A stretch of DNA of 64,000 nt from Serratia bockelmannii (GCF_008011855.1 NZ_VOUX01000033.1:1736001-1800000); one strand, 5' to 3'; counted from the first letter of the stretch, positions 1 to 10,457 are shown. Made by a program: numbers and translations. Notes: generated from the letters alone by a model not told the origin.

Positions 1-480
1 CGGATCGTAAGTAATACGGTCGCCCGGCAGGCCAATCACGCGCTTGATATAATCCAGCTTCGGATCCAGCGGATATTTAAATACCGCAATATCGCCACGC
101 TTCGGATGGCCGGTTTCAATGAGCGTAGTCTGGGTAATCGGATCTTTAATGCCGTAGGCATATTTCTCCACCAGAATGAAATCGCCAATCAACAGCGTCG
201 GCATCATTGATCCGGACGGGATCTGGAACGGTTCGTAAATAAACGAGCGCACCACAAAGACCAGCAGCAACACCGGGAAGACCGATGCCCCGGTCTCTAC
301 CCAGCCTGGCTGCTTCGCCACTTTCGCCAGCGTTTTATCGTCTACTGCGCCCGCGGTCTGCTCGTTGACCGCCGCAATCTTCGCGCGGCGGGCCGGCGCC
401 CATTTAAAGCGCTCGAAGCACCAGATGATCCCAGTGACCAGGGTGGCCAACGCCAGGATCAGGGCAAACATATTCGCCAT
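1..480 (-). CDS. lepB: Signal peptidase I (N-terminal part; runs off the window)
   Basis: Inner-membrane serine protease that removes signal peptides from exported preproteins on the periplasmic side. The first 160 codons are present. There is a membrane segment at about residues 3-22, a cytosolic loop, and a second membrane segment at about 66-80. The catalytic serine lies in PSGSMMPTL (Ser91) and the general-base lysine in DYIKRVIGLPGD (Lys146), both at the spacing of the E. coli enzyme. The ATG at 480 is 32 bp downstream of the lepA stop on the same strand, the usual lepA-lepB operon. The C-terminal half lies before base 1. Confidence 0.97.
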   Translation of the reverse strand, partial: MANMFALILALATLVTGIIWCFERFKWAPARRAKIAAVNEQTAGAVDDKTLAKVAKQPGWVETGASVFPVLLLVFVVRSFIYEPFQIPSGSMMPTLLIGDFILVEKYAYGIKDPITQTTLIETGHPKRGDIAVFKYPLDPKLDYIKRVIGLPGDRITYDP

Positions 481-512
481 GCAAACTCCCTCGTTTCGCG
501 AACTCGTCGCGG

Positions 513-2312
513 TTACTTGCCGTCTTTACCGACGTGCAGAATGGCCAGGAACGCTTCCTGCGGCAGCTCGACGTTGCCGACCTGCTTCATGCGCTTCTTA
601 CCGTCTTTCTGTTTCTGCAGCAGCTTTTTCTTACGGCTGACGTCACCGCCGTAGCATTTCGCCAGCACGTTTTTACGCAGCTGCTTCACGGTGGAGCGCG
701 CGATGATGTGCGTGCCGATCGCCGCCTGAATCGCAATGTCGAACTGCTGACGCGGGATCAACTCTTTCATCTTCTCCACCAGTTCACGGCCGCGGTACTG
801 CGAGTTGTCGCGGTGGGTGATCAGCGCCAGCGCATCCACGCGCTCGTTGTTGATCAGCACGTCCACGCGCACCATGTCGGAGGCCTGGAAACGCTTGAAG
901 TTGTAATCCAGCGACGCATAACCGCGCGACGTGGACTTCAGGCGGTCGAAGAAGTCGAGCACCACTTCCGCCATCGGGATTTCATAGGTCAACGCCACTT
1001 GGTTGCCGTGGTAAACCATGTTGGTCTGCACGCCGCGTTTCTCAACGCACAGGGTGATGACGTTGCCCAGGTATTCCTGCGGCATCAGCATGTGACATTC
1101 GGCGATCGGCTCGCGCAGTTCCTGGATGTTGTTCAGCGGCGGCAGCTTGGACGGGCTGTCGACGTAGATCACTTCTTTGCCGGTGGTTTCCACTTCGTAG
1201 ACTACCGTCGGCGCGGTGGTGATCAGATCCAGATCGTATTCACGCTCCAGTCGTTCCTGAATGATCTCCATGTGCAGCAGACCGAGGAAGCCGCAGCGGA
1301 AGCCGAAGCCCAACGCGGTGGAGCTTTCCGGCTCGTAGAACAGGGACGCGTCGTTAAGGCTCAGCTTGCCCAGCGCATCACGGAAAGATTCATAGTCGTC
1401 GGAGCTGATTGGGAACAGACCGGCGTACACCTGCGGCTTCACTTTCTTGAAGCCCGGCAGCGCTTTATCCGCCGGCTGACGCGCCTGCGTCAGGGTATCG
1501 CCCACCGGCGCGCCGAGGATGTCTTTGATCGCACAGACCAGCCAGCCCACTTCGCCGCAGTTCAGCACGTCGCGATCGACCTGCTTCGGCGTGAAGATAC
1601 CCAAACGATCGGCGTTATACACCTGGCCGGTGCTCATGACCTTGATCTTGTCGCCCTTGCGCAGCGTGCCGTTCTTGACGCGCACCAGAGACACGACGCC
1701 CAGGTAGTTATCGAACCAGGAGTCGATGATCAACGCCTGCAGCGGCGCATCCGGATCGCCCTGCGGCGCAGGAATGTCGCGCACCAGACGCTCCAGTACC
1801 TCAGGCACACCGACGCCGGTTTTGGCCGAGCAGCGCACCGCATCGGTAGCGTCGATGCCGACGATGTCTTCAATTTCCTGCGCGGCGCGATCCGGATCGG
1901 CGGCCGGCAGGTCGATTTTGTTCAACACCGGCACCACTTCCAGATCCATTTCGATCGCGGTGTAGCAGTTGGCCAGCGTCTGGGCTTCTACGCCCTGACC
2001 GGCGTCCACCACCAGCAGCGCGCCTTCGCAGGCCGCCAGCGAGCGGGAGACTTCATAGGAGAAGTCAACGTGGCCAGGGGTGTCGATAAAGTTAAGCTGA
2101 TAGGTCTGCCCATCCAGCGCTTTATAATCCAGCGTTACGCTCTGCGCCTTGATGGTGATGCCGCGCTCGCGCTCCAGATCCATGGAATCGAGCACCTGCG
2201 CAGCCATTTCACGGTCGGACAAGCCACCGCAGATTTGGATAATGCGGTCAGACAGCGTCGACTTACCGTGGTCAATATGGGCAATAATGGAGAAATTTCG
2301 TATATGCTTCAT
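513..2312 (-). CDS. lepA: Elongation factor 4 (back-translocating GTPase LepA)
   Basis: Ribosome-associated translational GTPase of 599 residues, the normal family length. GTPase motifs are in order: G1 AHIDHGKST at about residues 11-19, switch II DTPGH near 77, and NKID near 131. EF-G-like domains follow, then the LepA-specific basic C-terminal domain ([14 protein letters not shown] and onward). It is the first gene of a lepA-lepB operon read leftward. The membrane-protein gene starting at 2832 is divergent, with about 520 bp between them. Confidence 0.98.
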   Translation of the reverse strand: MKHIRNFSIIAHIDHGKSTLSDRIIQICGGLSDREMAAQVLDSMDLERERGITIKAQSVTLDYKALDGQTYQLNFIDTPGHVDFSYEVSRSLAACEGALLVVDAGQGVEAQTLANCYTAIEMDLEVVPVLNKIDLPAADPDRAAQEIEDIVGIDATDAVRCSAKTGVGVPEVLERLVRDIPAPQGDPDAPLQALIIDSWFDNYLGVVSLVRVKNGTLRKGDKIKVMSTGQVYNADRLGIFTPKQVDRDVLNCGEVGWLVCAIKDILGAPVGDTLTQARQPADKALPGFKKVKPQVYAGLFPISSDDYESFRDALGKLSLNDASLFYEPESSTALGFGFRCGFLGLLHMEIIQERLEREYDLDLITTAPTVVYEVETTGKEVIYVDSPSKLPPLNNIQELREPIAECHMLMPQEYLGNVITLCVEKRGVQTNMVYHGNQVALTYEIPMAEVVLDFFDRLKSTSRGYASLDYNFKRFQASDMVRVDVLINNERVDALALITHRDNSQYRGRELVEKMKELIPRQQFDIAIQAAIGTHIIARSTVKQLRKNVLAKCYGGDVSRKKKLLQKQKDGKKRMKQVGNVELPQEAFLAILHVGKDGK

Positions 2313-2831
2313 TATAAAAGTTTTTCTGCCTTGGTATTTCTGAATTACTCGCCTATAGAAACCCGCATGGACCTAAAGCGACAGTGAATGGGTGAGGCCG
2401 TCTTGCACCTGAATCGCTGCATTCTACATGCCACACCACTGAAAACCTAGCGATCGGTGCAGTGAAGGCATTCTATTATGCGCCGCTAAATGTTACAGGT
2501 CGCCCCGGCGGGTGAAAACAGATGTTAACGCGGACAATACAGCCTGAACCCGAGGCTTGCCGGTGCTCCGTGGCCATCAAACTCCGGTGCTAATACATAA
2601 CCGGCCGCAGCGCAATAAACCCCTTCTGAAATTATCGAAAAAGAATATTTGGATCAACCTCTTAGAATTCAATTTTGCCTCACTTCCTTTAGGAAAAACC
2701 CCATATACGCCACCACCTCGCCTCGGATAGAAAGGACATGAACTCCGCGACAAAACATTATTCAGGGCACAACATCGGCAGCCCACCGGGGTTCACCAGC
2801 ATATCTGCGTACGTTGATTGGAAGGTGCATT
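2313..2831. other. Intergenic region between divergent genes
   Basis: This 519-bp region separates lepA from the gene at 2832 and must hold both promoters. I see no convincing gene, RNA or strong palindrome in it. Short reading frames here have no recognisable protein signal. Confidence 0.5.
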
Positions 2832-3668
2832 ATGATCGATAAAGGGCAAATGCTGAGCCGGCACGATTTTTCGAAGGTCAACTGGGGCATTCTGGCAGCG
2901 GCGGCGCTGCTGTTTAGCGTGGGGGCGGCGCTGTTGGTGCTGCCGCTGCTGAGCAGCATTGACGAGAGCGAGGTCATCACGCTGTTGCAGGCCGGCGCGG
3001 GCACGATTTTACTCGGCTGTACGCTGCTGGCGCTGCGGCATTATCTGCGCCCAGCGCTAACCTATCGCCTGTACGAGCACGGCGTGCGGGTCTTTGACGA
3101 CCACCATCACAAAGAGCGTTTCATCCCGTTTGAGAAGATCGGTGATATCTATCGCTTTCGCGGCGGCAAGGCTTTTGGCGGGCTGTTTGACGTCACGGCG
3201 TTTCGCACCGGTGCGGATCAGCCCTGGTGCACGGTTTTCAGCAATATCGCCCATTCGTGGCGGTTGGCGGACGTGATCGTCGACCAACAGCTGCAGCAGC
3301 GCGGGCCGCTGGCGTTGAATGCGCTCTATCAAGGGGAGACGGTGTCGTTTCACACCGTTGAGGGCGACGCGCGCTGGCTGTGGCAGCTGCTGCTCGGCAA
3401 GCGGCAAGGCACGCCGACCGAAACGCTGCGGCTGAGCGCCACCTTGCTGACGACTGAACGGGGAAACGTGCCGATCGAGCAGATCCGCACCTTGGAAAAC
3501 CATCCGCAGCGCGGCATCCGCTTGCTCGACGGCCAGGGAAATCTGCTGTTCGCGATTAACTACGATTCGCTGCTCAGCGCCGATCTGTTCATCGCGCTGT
3601 TGGAGCATATGATCCACAACCGCATCACCGCCTATCACAACCCGGCGATGACGCGACCGTCGGTTTAA
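2832..3668 (+). CDS. Hypothetical two-TM membrane protein
   Basis: I do not recognise this 278-residue protein. Two adjacent hydrophobic stretches near the N-terminus (about residues 20-42 and 52-70) look like a membrane hairpin. A mixed alpha/beta soluble part follows and ends in TRPSV. The ATG at 2832 is chosen over the upstream in-frame TTG at 2814 because GGAAGG sits six bases before it. The gene converges on rseC: its stop overlaps the rseC stop by a few bases. Codon use matches the surrounding core genes, so it appears to be a normal chromosomal gene. Confidence 0.75.
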   Translation: MIDKGQMLSRHDFSKVNWGILAAAALLFSVGAALLVLPLLSSIDESEVITLLQAGAGTILLGCTLLALRHYLRPALTYRLYEHGVRVFDDHHHKERFIPFEKIGDIYRFRGGKAFGGLFDVTAFRTGADQPWCTVFSNIAHSWRLADVIVDQQLQQRGPLALNALYQGETVSFHTVEGDARWLWQLLLGKRQGTPTETLRLSATLLTTERGNVPIEQIRTLENHPQRGIRLLDGQGNLLFAINYDSLLSADLFIALLEHMIHNRITAYHNPAMTRPSV

Positions 3669-4141
3669 ATCAGCGGGGAGTTTTCCGCCTGCATGCGCAT
3701 CGCGGTAGGCGGCAACCCAATCTGCAGCACCACCGGCTGGTAATCGGCCTGCTCACCCAGACGTCGAGCCAAGCGGCGAGCCAGCATAAAGGCCGCCCCG
3801 CCGCCCAGTACGGCGCCGACTGCCGCCGAGGCGTCGCTGCCGAAACAATATTGCAGCAACGTGCCGCCCAACATCATGCCCAGCAGCGGCGTCAGGTAAA
3901 CCAGCATGGCGGAGCGCAGCAGGCTGCCTTCCGCGATGCCGACCTCGACGCGCTGCCCCGGTTCGAGCGGCTGCTCGATATGCACCTGCAGCTGATGCTC
4001 GGTTTCCGGCACCAGCTCGTTCAGCGCACGCGCGCCACAGCCGGAGCGCGCGGTGCAGCTGCCGCAGCCGGCCTTGGGTTCACAGCGCAGCAGCGCTACG
4101 CCCTGTTGCCACGACACCACCGTGGCCCACTCTTTCATCAT
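3665..4141 (-). CDS. rseC: SoxR-reducing / sigma-E regulatory protein RseC
   Basis: Inner-membrane protein of 158 residues and last gene of the rpoE-rseABC operon. In the family it is linked to reduction of SoxR and to modulation of sigma-E. An N-terminal cysteine cluster (C-x5-CGSC-x5-CGA, residues about 20-36) suggests a redox or metal site. Two central membrane segments (about 78-120) and an Arg-rich cytosolic tail follow. Its ATG overlaps the rseB stop by one base, indicating translational coupling. Confidence 0.95.
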   Translation of the reverse strand: MMKEWATVVSWQQGVALLRCEPKAGCGSCTARSGCGARALNELVPETEHQLQVHIEQPLEPGQRVEVGIAEGSLLRSAMLVYLTPLLGMMLGGTLLQYCFGSDASAAVGAVLGGGAAFMLARRLARRLGEQADYQPVVLQIGLPPTAMRMQAENSPLI

Positions 4142-5097
4142 TACGGCGATACCTTGAAAGAAATGCTGTCGGCGATGCGCTTGGCCGTCGCCGGCGGCAA
4201 TTCGCCCACAATCGTGATTTCGTTGCCCGCGCGCACTTCGGTCTGAATGGTGCGGCGCCCCTGACGGTAGTACTGCTGCCCGGCTCCGCTGCCCGCTGGG
4301 CTGACGTTGACCGAGAAGCTGAACAGGCCGTCGCTGTAGAGCCGGGATTCAACCGGCACGGCGACATTCGGCAATTTGCGGCGATTGCGCGCCACCTCGT
4401 CCACGCCGGCCGGCAACCAGCCGGTGCTCCAGCTCAGCTGGACGTTTTCCACCGCCGGCAGCGACAGCAGCGGCGGCAGGTTGGCTTTGAGCAGCCCCTG
4501 CATCGCGCCCTGCACGTCGGCGCCGACCGCGAAGGAGATCACCCGATATTGCTCCAGCGTTTCGCCGTCGCGATCGAGCAAATCCACCCGCAGCGGCAGC
4601 TTGGTGTCTTCGTCCATCCAGACGATGTAACTGTAGCGGGAACCGTCGCGCGCCACTACGCGCAGCACTTCACACGGCCGATCGGCGATGCGGGTGCTGC
4701 CCACGGAGATGAAGTCGTAATACTTGGCCAGACGAGTGAAATCGGCATAGACGATCGCCGGCAGCGCATCGACGATGTGATCGCCGGTGAGCGTGAACGG
4801 TTCCAGACCGGGTTCGAAGTAGCTGATCCCGCCACCGCGCTGCAACACTTCGCGACGCGGGCCATCCATATGCAGCAGCTGGCCGAGCGGCACGTTGCCG
4901 ATCACCGCATGGCGATAGCGCAACGACTCGATTCCCTGCTTGCTGATGCTGATGTAGGCGAGCTCGTAATTGAGAGAACGGCTGGCGCTGCTCATCTGTT
5001 GCAATAACGCCCCGGACGCAGTTGGCTGCGCCGGGGCGATGCTGGAATAGAGCAGGCTGCCCGTCAATAAACAAACGGAGAACCAGATTGGCTTCAT
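4141..5097 (-). CDS. rseB: Sigma-E factor regulatory protein RseB
   Basis: Periplasmic sensor that binds the RseA periplasmic domain and shields it from DegS until lipid or LPS stress signals release it. It has 318 residues, the same length as in E. coli. An N-terminal signal peptide (VCLLTGSLLYSSIAPAQ) is followed by the LolA-like MucB/RseB fold and a small C-terminal domain. Start and stop overlap the neighbouring rseA and rseC genes by one base each. Confidence 0.97.
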   Translation of the reverse strand: MKPIWFSVCLLTGSLLYSSIAPAQPTASGALLQQMSSASRSLNYELAYISISKQGIESLRYRHAVIGNVPLGQLLHMDGPRREVLQRGGGISYFEPGLEPFTLTGDHIVDALPAIVYADFTRLAKYYDFISVGSTRIADRPCEVLRVVARDGSRYSYIVWMDEDTKLPLRVDLLDRDGETLEQYRVISFAVGADVQGAMQGLLKANLPPLLSLPAVENVQLSWSTGWLPAGVDEVARNRRKLPNVAVPVESRLYSDGLFSFSVNVSPAGSGAGQQYYRQGRRTIQTEVRAGNEITIVGELPPATAKRIADSISFKVSP

Positions 5098-5750
5098 TAC
5101 TGCTGTTGCATTCCTAAAGACTGAGTTCCGGGAACCTGAATGGCAGCCTGTTGTGGGTTGCCTTGCTCAAGCTGCAGCTGATCCGAATGTAGGCGACGTT
5201 GCAGCTCATAGTCCTGCAGCATGGCGTTGATACGCTTACGCTGTTCCTGCACCTGCTGCTGTTGACCGCTGCCGGTAGAGAAACTGTCGGCAGGCACGCC
5301 CAGGCTGACCGGCGAGGCCTGGCCCATGATCGGCAGCGTGGTGAAGGCCGGCGATTCGGACGCGTTCGATGGCGCAGAAGGCTGGTTGTACTGCTGCACG
5401 CCGACGATCACCGCCAGAGACACGCAGGCCGCCATACCGATTTGCGTAATCTGGCTCGCCCAAGGACGCACTTTGTCCCAGAACGGCATTTTCTGCCAGG
5501 TGTGAGGCTGCGGCTGAGATTCCTGAACGGCGGAAGGTACCAGCCGGGCGGGTTCTTTCTCAAGTGCAGCGGCTACGCGATCGGCGATGTCGAGATGCAT
5601 CACTTGTCCGACATCACCTCGCAGTGTGTCACGTATCAGGTGATAGCTCTGCCAGCTTTGTTGAAGCGTTCGATCTTGCGACAGAGAACTCAACAGCTCG
5701 CTGTCGAACGATTCACCATCCATCAGAGCGGAAAGCTTTTCTTTCTGCAT
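5097..5750 (-). CDS. rseA: Anti-sigma-E factor RseA
   Basis: Single-pass inner-membrane anti-sigma factor of 217 residues. The N-terminal cytosolic domain (MQKEKLSALMDGE...) holds sigma-E, a membrane helix lies at about residues 99-118, and the Gln-rich periplasmic part binds RseB and is cut first by DegS and then by RseP. The gene begins 30 bp after rpoE and overlaps rseB by one base, so sigma factor and inhibitor are co-transcribed. Confidence 0.97.
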   Translation of the reverse strand: MQKEKLSALMDGESFDSELLSSLSQDRTLQQSWQSYHLIRDTLRGDVGQVMHLDIADRVAAALEKEPARLVPSAVQESQPQPHTWQKMPFWDKVRPWASQITQIGMAACVSLAVIVGVQQYNQPSAPSNASESPAFTTLPIMGQASPVSLGVPADSFSTGSGQQQQVQEQRKRINAMLQDYELQRRLHSDQLQLEQGNPQQAAIQVPGTQSLGMQQQ

Positions 5751-5780
5751 GCCTAAGTACCCTTCCTGTGCCCGCCATTG

Positions 5781-6356
5781 CTAACGCTGGATCAGCGGTT
5801 GAACTTTATTATCGATAGCTTCCCGGGCGCGGAAAATACGCGAACGTACTGTTCCGACCGGGCAATCCATGATGGCGGCTATCTCTTCGTAGCTTAGACC
5901 ATCCAACTCCCGCAAGGTAATCGCCATGCGAAGATCCTCAGGGAGAGACTCAATGGTACGGAAAACTATCTGTCTCAGCTCTTCTGACAACATTAAGTTC
6001 TCAGGGTTCGAAATTTCTTTCAGTGCGCCCGCACTTTCGTAATTTTCCGCATCGTTGGCGTCCACATCACTGGATGGCGGACGGCGCCCCTGAGCAACCA
6101 GATAATTCTTTGCCGTGTTCACGGCGATTCGATACAACCAGGTATAAAAAGCGCTGTCGCCACGGAACGATTCCAGTGCGCGATAGGCCTTGATAAACGA
6201 CTCCTGCACCACATCGGGCACATCGCCCTGCGGCACATAGCGGGAAACGAGACTCGCCACCTTATGCTGATAGCGCACTACCAGTAGGTTAAACGACTTC
6301 TGATCGCCCTTTTGGACCCGCTCGACCAGAACTTGATCCGTTAACTGCTCGCTCAT
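5781..6356 (-). CDS. rpoE: RNA polymerase sigma-E factor
   Basis: Extracytoplasmic-function sigma factor of 191 residues that directs the envelope-stress regulon. Region 2 (SFNLLVVRYQHKV... and FIKAYRALESFRGDSAFYTW) and region 4 (LPEDLRMAITLRELDGLSYEEIA) are intact. The start is set at MSEQLTDQ (6356), which matches the E. coli protein. An in-frame ATG at 6431 would add 25 residues but lies almost on the predicted transcription start, so it is rejected. First gene of rpoE-rseA-rseB-rseC. Confidence 0.97.
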   Translation of the reverse strand: MSEQLTDQVLVERVQKGDQKSFNLLVVRYQHKVASLVSRYVPQGDVPDVVQESFIKAYRALESFRGDSAFYTWLYRIAVNTAKNYLVAQGRRPPSSDVDANDAENYESAGALKEISNPENLMLSEELRQIVFRTIESLPEDLRMAITLRELDGLSYEEIAAIMDCPVGTVRSRIFRAREAIDNKVQPLIQR

Positions 6357-6439
6357 CCGAGGTAAACTCTCCCCAAATCCGTCTCCACGCGTAAAATTGT
6401 ACTGCCAGCCATACATTATTTTCCTGAGCAAGCACTCGC

Positions 6440-6467
6440 TTGGAGTTCATATAGAACACGAAGTTCC
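6440..6467 (-). promoter_or_regulatory. Predicted sigma-E autoregulated promoter of rpoE
   Basis: Read on the minus strand, GGAACTT (6461-6467) is the perfect sigma-E -35 element. After a 16-base spacer, TCCAA (6440-6444) fits the TCnnA -10. E. coli rpoE is known to have a sigma-E-dependent promoter in this position. Confidence 0.75.
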
Positions 6468-6570
6468 ATATCGCCATTGTTTTTTCTGTTGATGTCACCC
6501 TATCCGTGGCTTTTGCCCGGACAGTTAGGCTAACATGAAATTCACTCTTCTTCTGCACACATCATACGTT

Positions 6571-8172
6571 ATGCAACCATCATCTGAACATGTTAGCGAT
6601 GTCCTGATCGTCGGCAGCGGCGCTGCGGGCCTGTCACTGGCGCTGCGCCTGGCGCAGCATTGTAAGGTTACCGTTCTCAGCAAGGGGCCGCTCAGCGAGG
6701 GGGCCACCTTTTACGCCCAGGGCGGGATCGCCGCGGTGTTCGATGAGACGGACAGCATTGCCTCACACGTTGATGACACTTTGATTGCCGGTGCCGGCCT
6801 GTGCGACAAAGAGGCCGTCGAATTCATCGCCGGCAACGCGCGCCACTGCGTGCAGTGGCTGATCGATCAGGGCGTGCTGTTCGACACCGAGATCAACGCG
6901 CAGGGCGAGGCGCATTATCACCTCACGCGCGAAGGCGGCCACAGCCATCGCCGCATCCTGCACGCCGCGGACGCGACCGGTAAGGAAGTAGAGACCACGC
7001 TGGTGGGGAAAGCAAGCGCTCACCCCAATATTTGCGTGATGGAGCGCCGCAACGCGGTTGACCTTATCACCTCGAATAAAATCGGCCTGCCGGGCACCCG
7101 CCGAGTCGTGGGCGCTTACGTCTGGAACCGCGAGCTGGAGCAGGTGGAAACCTACCGCGCCAAAACGGTGGTGTTGGCGACCGGCGGCGCGGCCAAGGTG
7201 TACCAATACACCACCAACCCCGATATCTCCTCCGGCGACGGCATCGCCATGGCCTGGCGCGCCGGCTGCCGGGTCGCCAACCTGGAGTTCAACCAGTTCC
7301 ACCCGACCTGCCTGTTCCACCCGCAGGCGCGCAACTTCCTACTGACCGAAGCGCTGCGCGGCGAAGGTGCTTACCTGAAGCGCCCGGACGGCAGCCGCTT
7401 TATGCCGGATGTCGACCCACGCGGCGAACTGGCCCCGCGCGATATCGTCGCCCGCGCCATCGACCATGAAATGAAGCGCCTGGGCGCCGACTGCATGTAC
7501 CTGGACATCAGCCACAAGCCGGCGGAGTTCATCACCCAGCACTTCCCGATGATCCACGAAAAGCTGCTGACGCTGGGCTTCGATCTGACTCGGCAACCGA
7601 TCCCCATCGTCCCGGCGGCGCACTACACCTGCGGCGGCGTGATGGTCGATCAGCACGGCCGCACCGATCTCGACGGGCTGTACGCCATCGGCGAAGTCAG
7701 CTACACCGGCCTGCACGGTGCCAACCGCATGGCGTCGAACTCGCTGTTGGAATGCCTAGTTTACGGTTGGTCGGCGGCGGAAGACATTCTGCAGCGCCTG
7801 CCGTTCATCCAGCAGGCCAAACAGGTGCCGCACTGGGATGAAAGCCGGGTGGACGATGCGGACGAACGGGTGGTGATTCAGCACAACTGGCACGAGCTGC
7901 GGCTGTTCATGTGGGATTACGTCGGCATCGTGCGCACCACCAAGCGGCTGGAGCGCGCCCTGCGCCGCATCAACACGCTGCAGGCGGAAATCGACGAGTA
8001 CTACGCGCACTTCCGCATCTCCAACAACCTGCTGGAGCTGCGCAATCTGGTGCAGGTGGCCGAGCTTATCGTGCGCAGCGCCATGGCGCGCAAAGAGAGC
8101 CGCGGCCTGCACTACACGCTGGACTATCCGGATCTGCTGCCGGAAGCGCTGCCGACCATTTTGCAGCCTTAA
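6571..8172 (+). CDS. nadB: L-aspartate oxidase (NAD biosynthesis)
   Basis: FAD enzyme that oxidises L-aspartate to iminoaspartate, the first step of de novo NAD synthesis; NadA then uses the product. It has 533 residues. The Rossmann [10 protein letters not shown] motif begins near residue 15, and there are fumarate-reductase-family substrate motifs such as [12 protein letters not shown] and [15 protein letters not shown] 6571 is chosen because it matches the E. coli length; a 12-codon upstream extension from 6535 is unlikely. The gene is divergent from rpoE, as in E. coli. Confidence 0.97.
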   Translation: MQPSSEHVSDVLIVGSGAAGLSLALRLAQHCKVTVLSKGPLSEGATFYAQGGIAAVFDETDSIASHVDDTLIAGAGLCDKEAVEFIAGNARHCVQWLIDQGVLFDTEINAQGEAHYHLTREGGHSHRRILHAADATGKEVETTLVGKASAHPNICVMERRNAVDLITSNKIGLPGTRRVVGAYVWNRELEQVETYRAKTVVLATGGAAKVYQYTTNPDISSGDGIAMAWRAGCRVANLEFNQFHPTCLFHPQARNFLLTEALRGEGAYLKRPDGSRFMPDVDPRGELAPRDIVARAIDHEMKRLGADCMYLDISHKPAEFITQHFPMIHEKLLTLGFDLTRQPIPIVPAAHYTCGGVMVDQHGRTDLDGLYAIGEVSYTGLHGANRMASNSLLECLVYGWSAAEDILQRLPFIQQAKQVPHWDESRVDDADERVVIQHNWHELRLFMWDYVGIVRTTKRLERALRRINTLQAEIDEYYAHFRISNNLLELRNLVQVAELIVRSAMARKESRGLHYTLDYPDLLPEALPTILQP

Positions 8173-8182
8173 ACTCTGCGAC

Positions 8183-8208
8183 AGGGCGCCTTATCGGCGC
8201 CCTTTTCT
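8183..8208. terminator. Bidirectional terminator between nadB and trmN
   Basis: GGGCGCC (8184-8190) pairs with GGCGCCC (8196-8202) across a five-base loop and is followed by TTTTCTTTT. It lies between convergent genes and can serve both. Confidence 0.8.
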
Positions 8209-8210
8209 TT

Positions 8211-8957
8211 TCAGTAGAACAGGTAGAAGTCGGTGATCAATCGGCGGAAATCGTCGGTGTAGCTGCCATCGGCCTGTTTGATCGCCAGCGCCTGCGCCTG
8301 CAGCGGCGTTTCCCGCCGTGTCAGCGCCAGCAACACCCGGTGCAGCGGCGTATCGGCCCGGTCGCTGACGTTCACTTTCACCGCCGTATGCCAGCCGCTT
8401 TGCAGCGCCAGGCGTTCGAATTCGGCGCCCACGTCGTGCGGCAGCACCACGCAGAACGTCCCCTGTTCCGCCAGCAGCTGCGCCGCGCAGGCCAACAGCG
8501 CGCCGTGCGTCAGGGTTTCGGTGTAGCGCGCGTTGTGGCGCGCCTGGTCGCGGCAGGCCACCGCCGGCTCGAAATACGGCGGATTACTGACGATCAGATC
8601 ATACTCAGCGGCATGCCGCTGCGCATAATGATGAATATCCTGCGCATGCACGCGGATGCGCTGTGGCCACGGCGATTCCGCCGCGTTTTCGCGCGCCTGG
8701 CCGGCGGCGGCTTCATCCAGTTCCACCGCGTCGATGGTCACTTCGTCGCCGCTGCGCTGCGCCAGCATCAACGCGATCAGCCCGCTGCCGCAGCCGATGT
8801 CCAGCACCCGGCGCGCCTGCCCCAGCGGTGCCCAGGCGCCGAGCAGCACCCCGTCGGTGCCCACTTTCATGGCGCAACGATCGTGGGCGACAAAGAATTG
8901 TTTAAAGGTAAAACCCCCGCGGCGCGGGGTAAAATCGGCTTTCGATCGCTTGCTCAC
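8211..8957 (-). CDS. trmN: tRNA1(Val) (adenine37-N6)-methyltransferase TrmN6 (YfiC)
   Basis: SAM-dependent enzyme that methylates N6 of A37 in tRNA1(Val). It shows GFTFKQFFVAHDRCAMKVGT, SAM motif I LDIGCGSGLIAL, acidic motif VELDE, and the catalytic N6-adenine motif NPPY (in DLIVSNPPYFEP). The start is uncertain. GTG 8957 has AGGTGG upstream and gives 248 residues, close to the E. coli 245; an in-frame ATG at 8990 would add 11 residues with a weaker ribosome site. Confidence 0.93.
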   Translation of the reverse strand: MSKRSKADFTPRRGGFTFKQFFVAHDRCAMKVGTDGVLLGAWAPLGQARRVLDIGCGSGLIALMLAQRSGDEVTIDAVELDEAAAGQARENAAESPWPQRIRVHAQDIHHYAQRHAAEYDLIVSNPPYFEPAVACRDQARHNARYTETLTHGALLACAAQLLAEQGTFCVVLPHDVGAEFERLALQSGWHTAVKVNVSDRADTPLHRVLLALTRRETPLQAQALAIKQADGSYTDDFRRLITDFYLFY

Positions 8958-9089
8958 ACTCACCACCTGGCTATAAAACTGGCGTAGCATAAGGCAATCT
9001 GATCGGCGGGAAAAGAGCGGCTTTCCGCTTAAATAGGTGAAGATCGCGGCCAACCCGTCTATAATCGGCGCCCCAAGTAGAGGTAGACC

Positions 9090-10412
9090 ATGACAGCAAC
9101 CACTTTTTCCGAACTCGAACTCGATGACCGCCTGATCGACGCGCTGCGCGACAAAGGCTACGATCGCCCCACCGCCATTCAGGCCGCAGCGATCCCGCCG
9201 GCGATGGACGGGCGCGACGTCTTAGGTTCGGCTCCGACCGGCACCGGCAAAACCGCCGCCTTTCTGCTGCCCGTTTTGCAGCACCTGCTGGACTTTCCAC
9301 GCAAAAAATCCGGCCCGCCGCGCGTGCTGATCCTGACGCCAACGCGTGAACTGGCGATGCAGGTCGCCGACCAGGCGCGTGAATTGGCTGCTCATACCTC
9401 GCTGGATATCGCCACCATCACCGGCGGCGTCGCTTACATGAACCACGCGGAAGTGTTCAGCGAAAACCAGGACGTGGTGGTCGCCACCACCGGCCGCTTG
9501 CTGCAATACATTAAAGAAGAGAACTTCGACTGCCGCGCGGTGGAAACCCTGATCCTCGACGAAGCCGACCGCATGCTCGACATGGGCTTCGCGCAGGACA
9601 TCGAAACCATCTCCGCCGAAACCCGCTGGCGCAACCAAACGCTGCTGTTCTCCGCCACGCTGGAAGGCGAAGCGATCCGCGAATTCGCCGAGCGCATCCT
9701 GAAAGAGCCGGTGGAAGTGGAGGCCGATCCGTCGCGCCGCGAACGCAAAAAGATCCTGCAGTGGTACTACCGCGCCGATGACGTGCAGCACAAAACCGCG
9801 CTGCTAATCCACCTGCTGCAGCAGCCAGACGTGCAGAAATCGGTGATCTTCGTGCGCAAGCGCGAGCGCGTGCATGAGCTGGCCACCTGGCTGCGCGAAG
9901 CGGGCATCAACACCTGCTATCTCGAAGGCGAAATGGTGCAGGCCAAACGCAACGAGGCGGTCAAACGCATGATGGATGGCCGGGTTAACGTGCTGGTCGC
10001 CACCGACGTTGCCGCACGTGGCCTGGATATCCTCGATATCACCCACGTGTTCAACTTCGACATGCCGCGCACGGCGGACACCTACCTGCACCGCATCGGG
10101 CGTACCGGCCGCGCCGGGCGCAAAGGCACCGCCATTTCGCTGGTGGAAGCACACGACCATCTGCTGCTGGGCAAAGTGGGCCGTTACCTGAACGAGCCGC
10201 TGAAAGCGCGCGTGATCGACGAACTGCGGCCGAAAACCAAGGTGCCGAACGAGAAGAGCAACGGTAAACCGTCGAAGAAAGTGCTGGCCAAGCGCGCGGA
10301 AGACAAGGCGAAGAACAAAGAAAAGGCCAAGGTGAAAGTGCGCCATCGCGACGCCAAAAACGTCGGCAAACGCCGTCAGGCGAAGGCCAAACCGGCCGGC
10401 GACGCGGAATAA
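9090..10412 (+). CDS. srmB: ATP-dependent RNA helicase SrmB
   Basis: DEAD-box helicase that acts early in 50S ribosomal subunit assembly. It has 440 residues. Motifs in order are Q-motif region YDRPTAIQ, Walker A APTGTGKT, PTRELA, DEAD (ILDEADRMLDMGF), SAT and HRIGRTGR. A Lys-rich C-terminal tail (from about residue 375) likely contacts RNA. It is divergent from trmN and followed by a clear terminator. Confidence 0.96.
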   Translation: MTATTFSELELDDRLIDALRDKGYDRPTAIQAAAIPPAMDGRDVLGSAPTGTGKTAAFLLPVLQHLLDFPRKKSGPPRVLILTPTRELAMQVADQARELAAHTSLDIATITGGVAYMNHAEVFSENQDVVVATTGRLLQYIKEENFDCRAVETLILDEADRMLDMGFAQDIETISAETRWRNQTLLFSATLEGEAIREFAERILKEPVEVEADPSRRERKKILQWYYRADDVQHKTALLIHLLQQPDVQKSVIFVRKRERVHELATWLREAGINTCYLEGEMVQAKRNEAVKRMMDGRVNVLVATDVAARGLDILDITHVFNFDMPRTADTYLHRIGRTGRAGRKGTAISLVEAHDHLLLGKVGRYLNEPLKARVIDELRPKTKVPNEKSNGKPSKKVLAKRAEDKAKNKEKAKVKVRHRDAKNVGKRRQAKAKPAGDAE

Positions 10413-10426
10413 CCACCGCTGCCTAA

Positions 10427-10457
10427 GAAAAAACCGCCTGTACAGGCGGTTTTTTTA
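10427..10457 (+). terminator. Rho-independent terminator after srmB
   Basis: AAACCGCCTG (10431-10440) pairs with CAGGCGGTTT (10443-10452) and is followed by a run of Ts. It may also serve the convergent phlB-like gene. Confidence 0.9.

Noticed and set aside
534..2387. 617-aa open frame antisense to lepA
   Set aside because: It is a GC-driven shadow of lepA with His/Arg/Gln-rich composition and no recognisable domain. The same applies to the long frames opposite recN, the lyase and the PepSY gene.
6357..6431. 25-codon N-terminal extension of rpoE
   Set aside because: The upstream ATG lies almost at the predicted sigma-E transcription start and the extension does not match known RpoE proteins.
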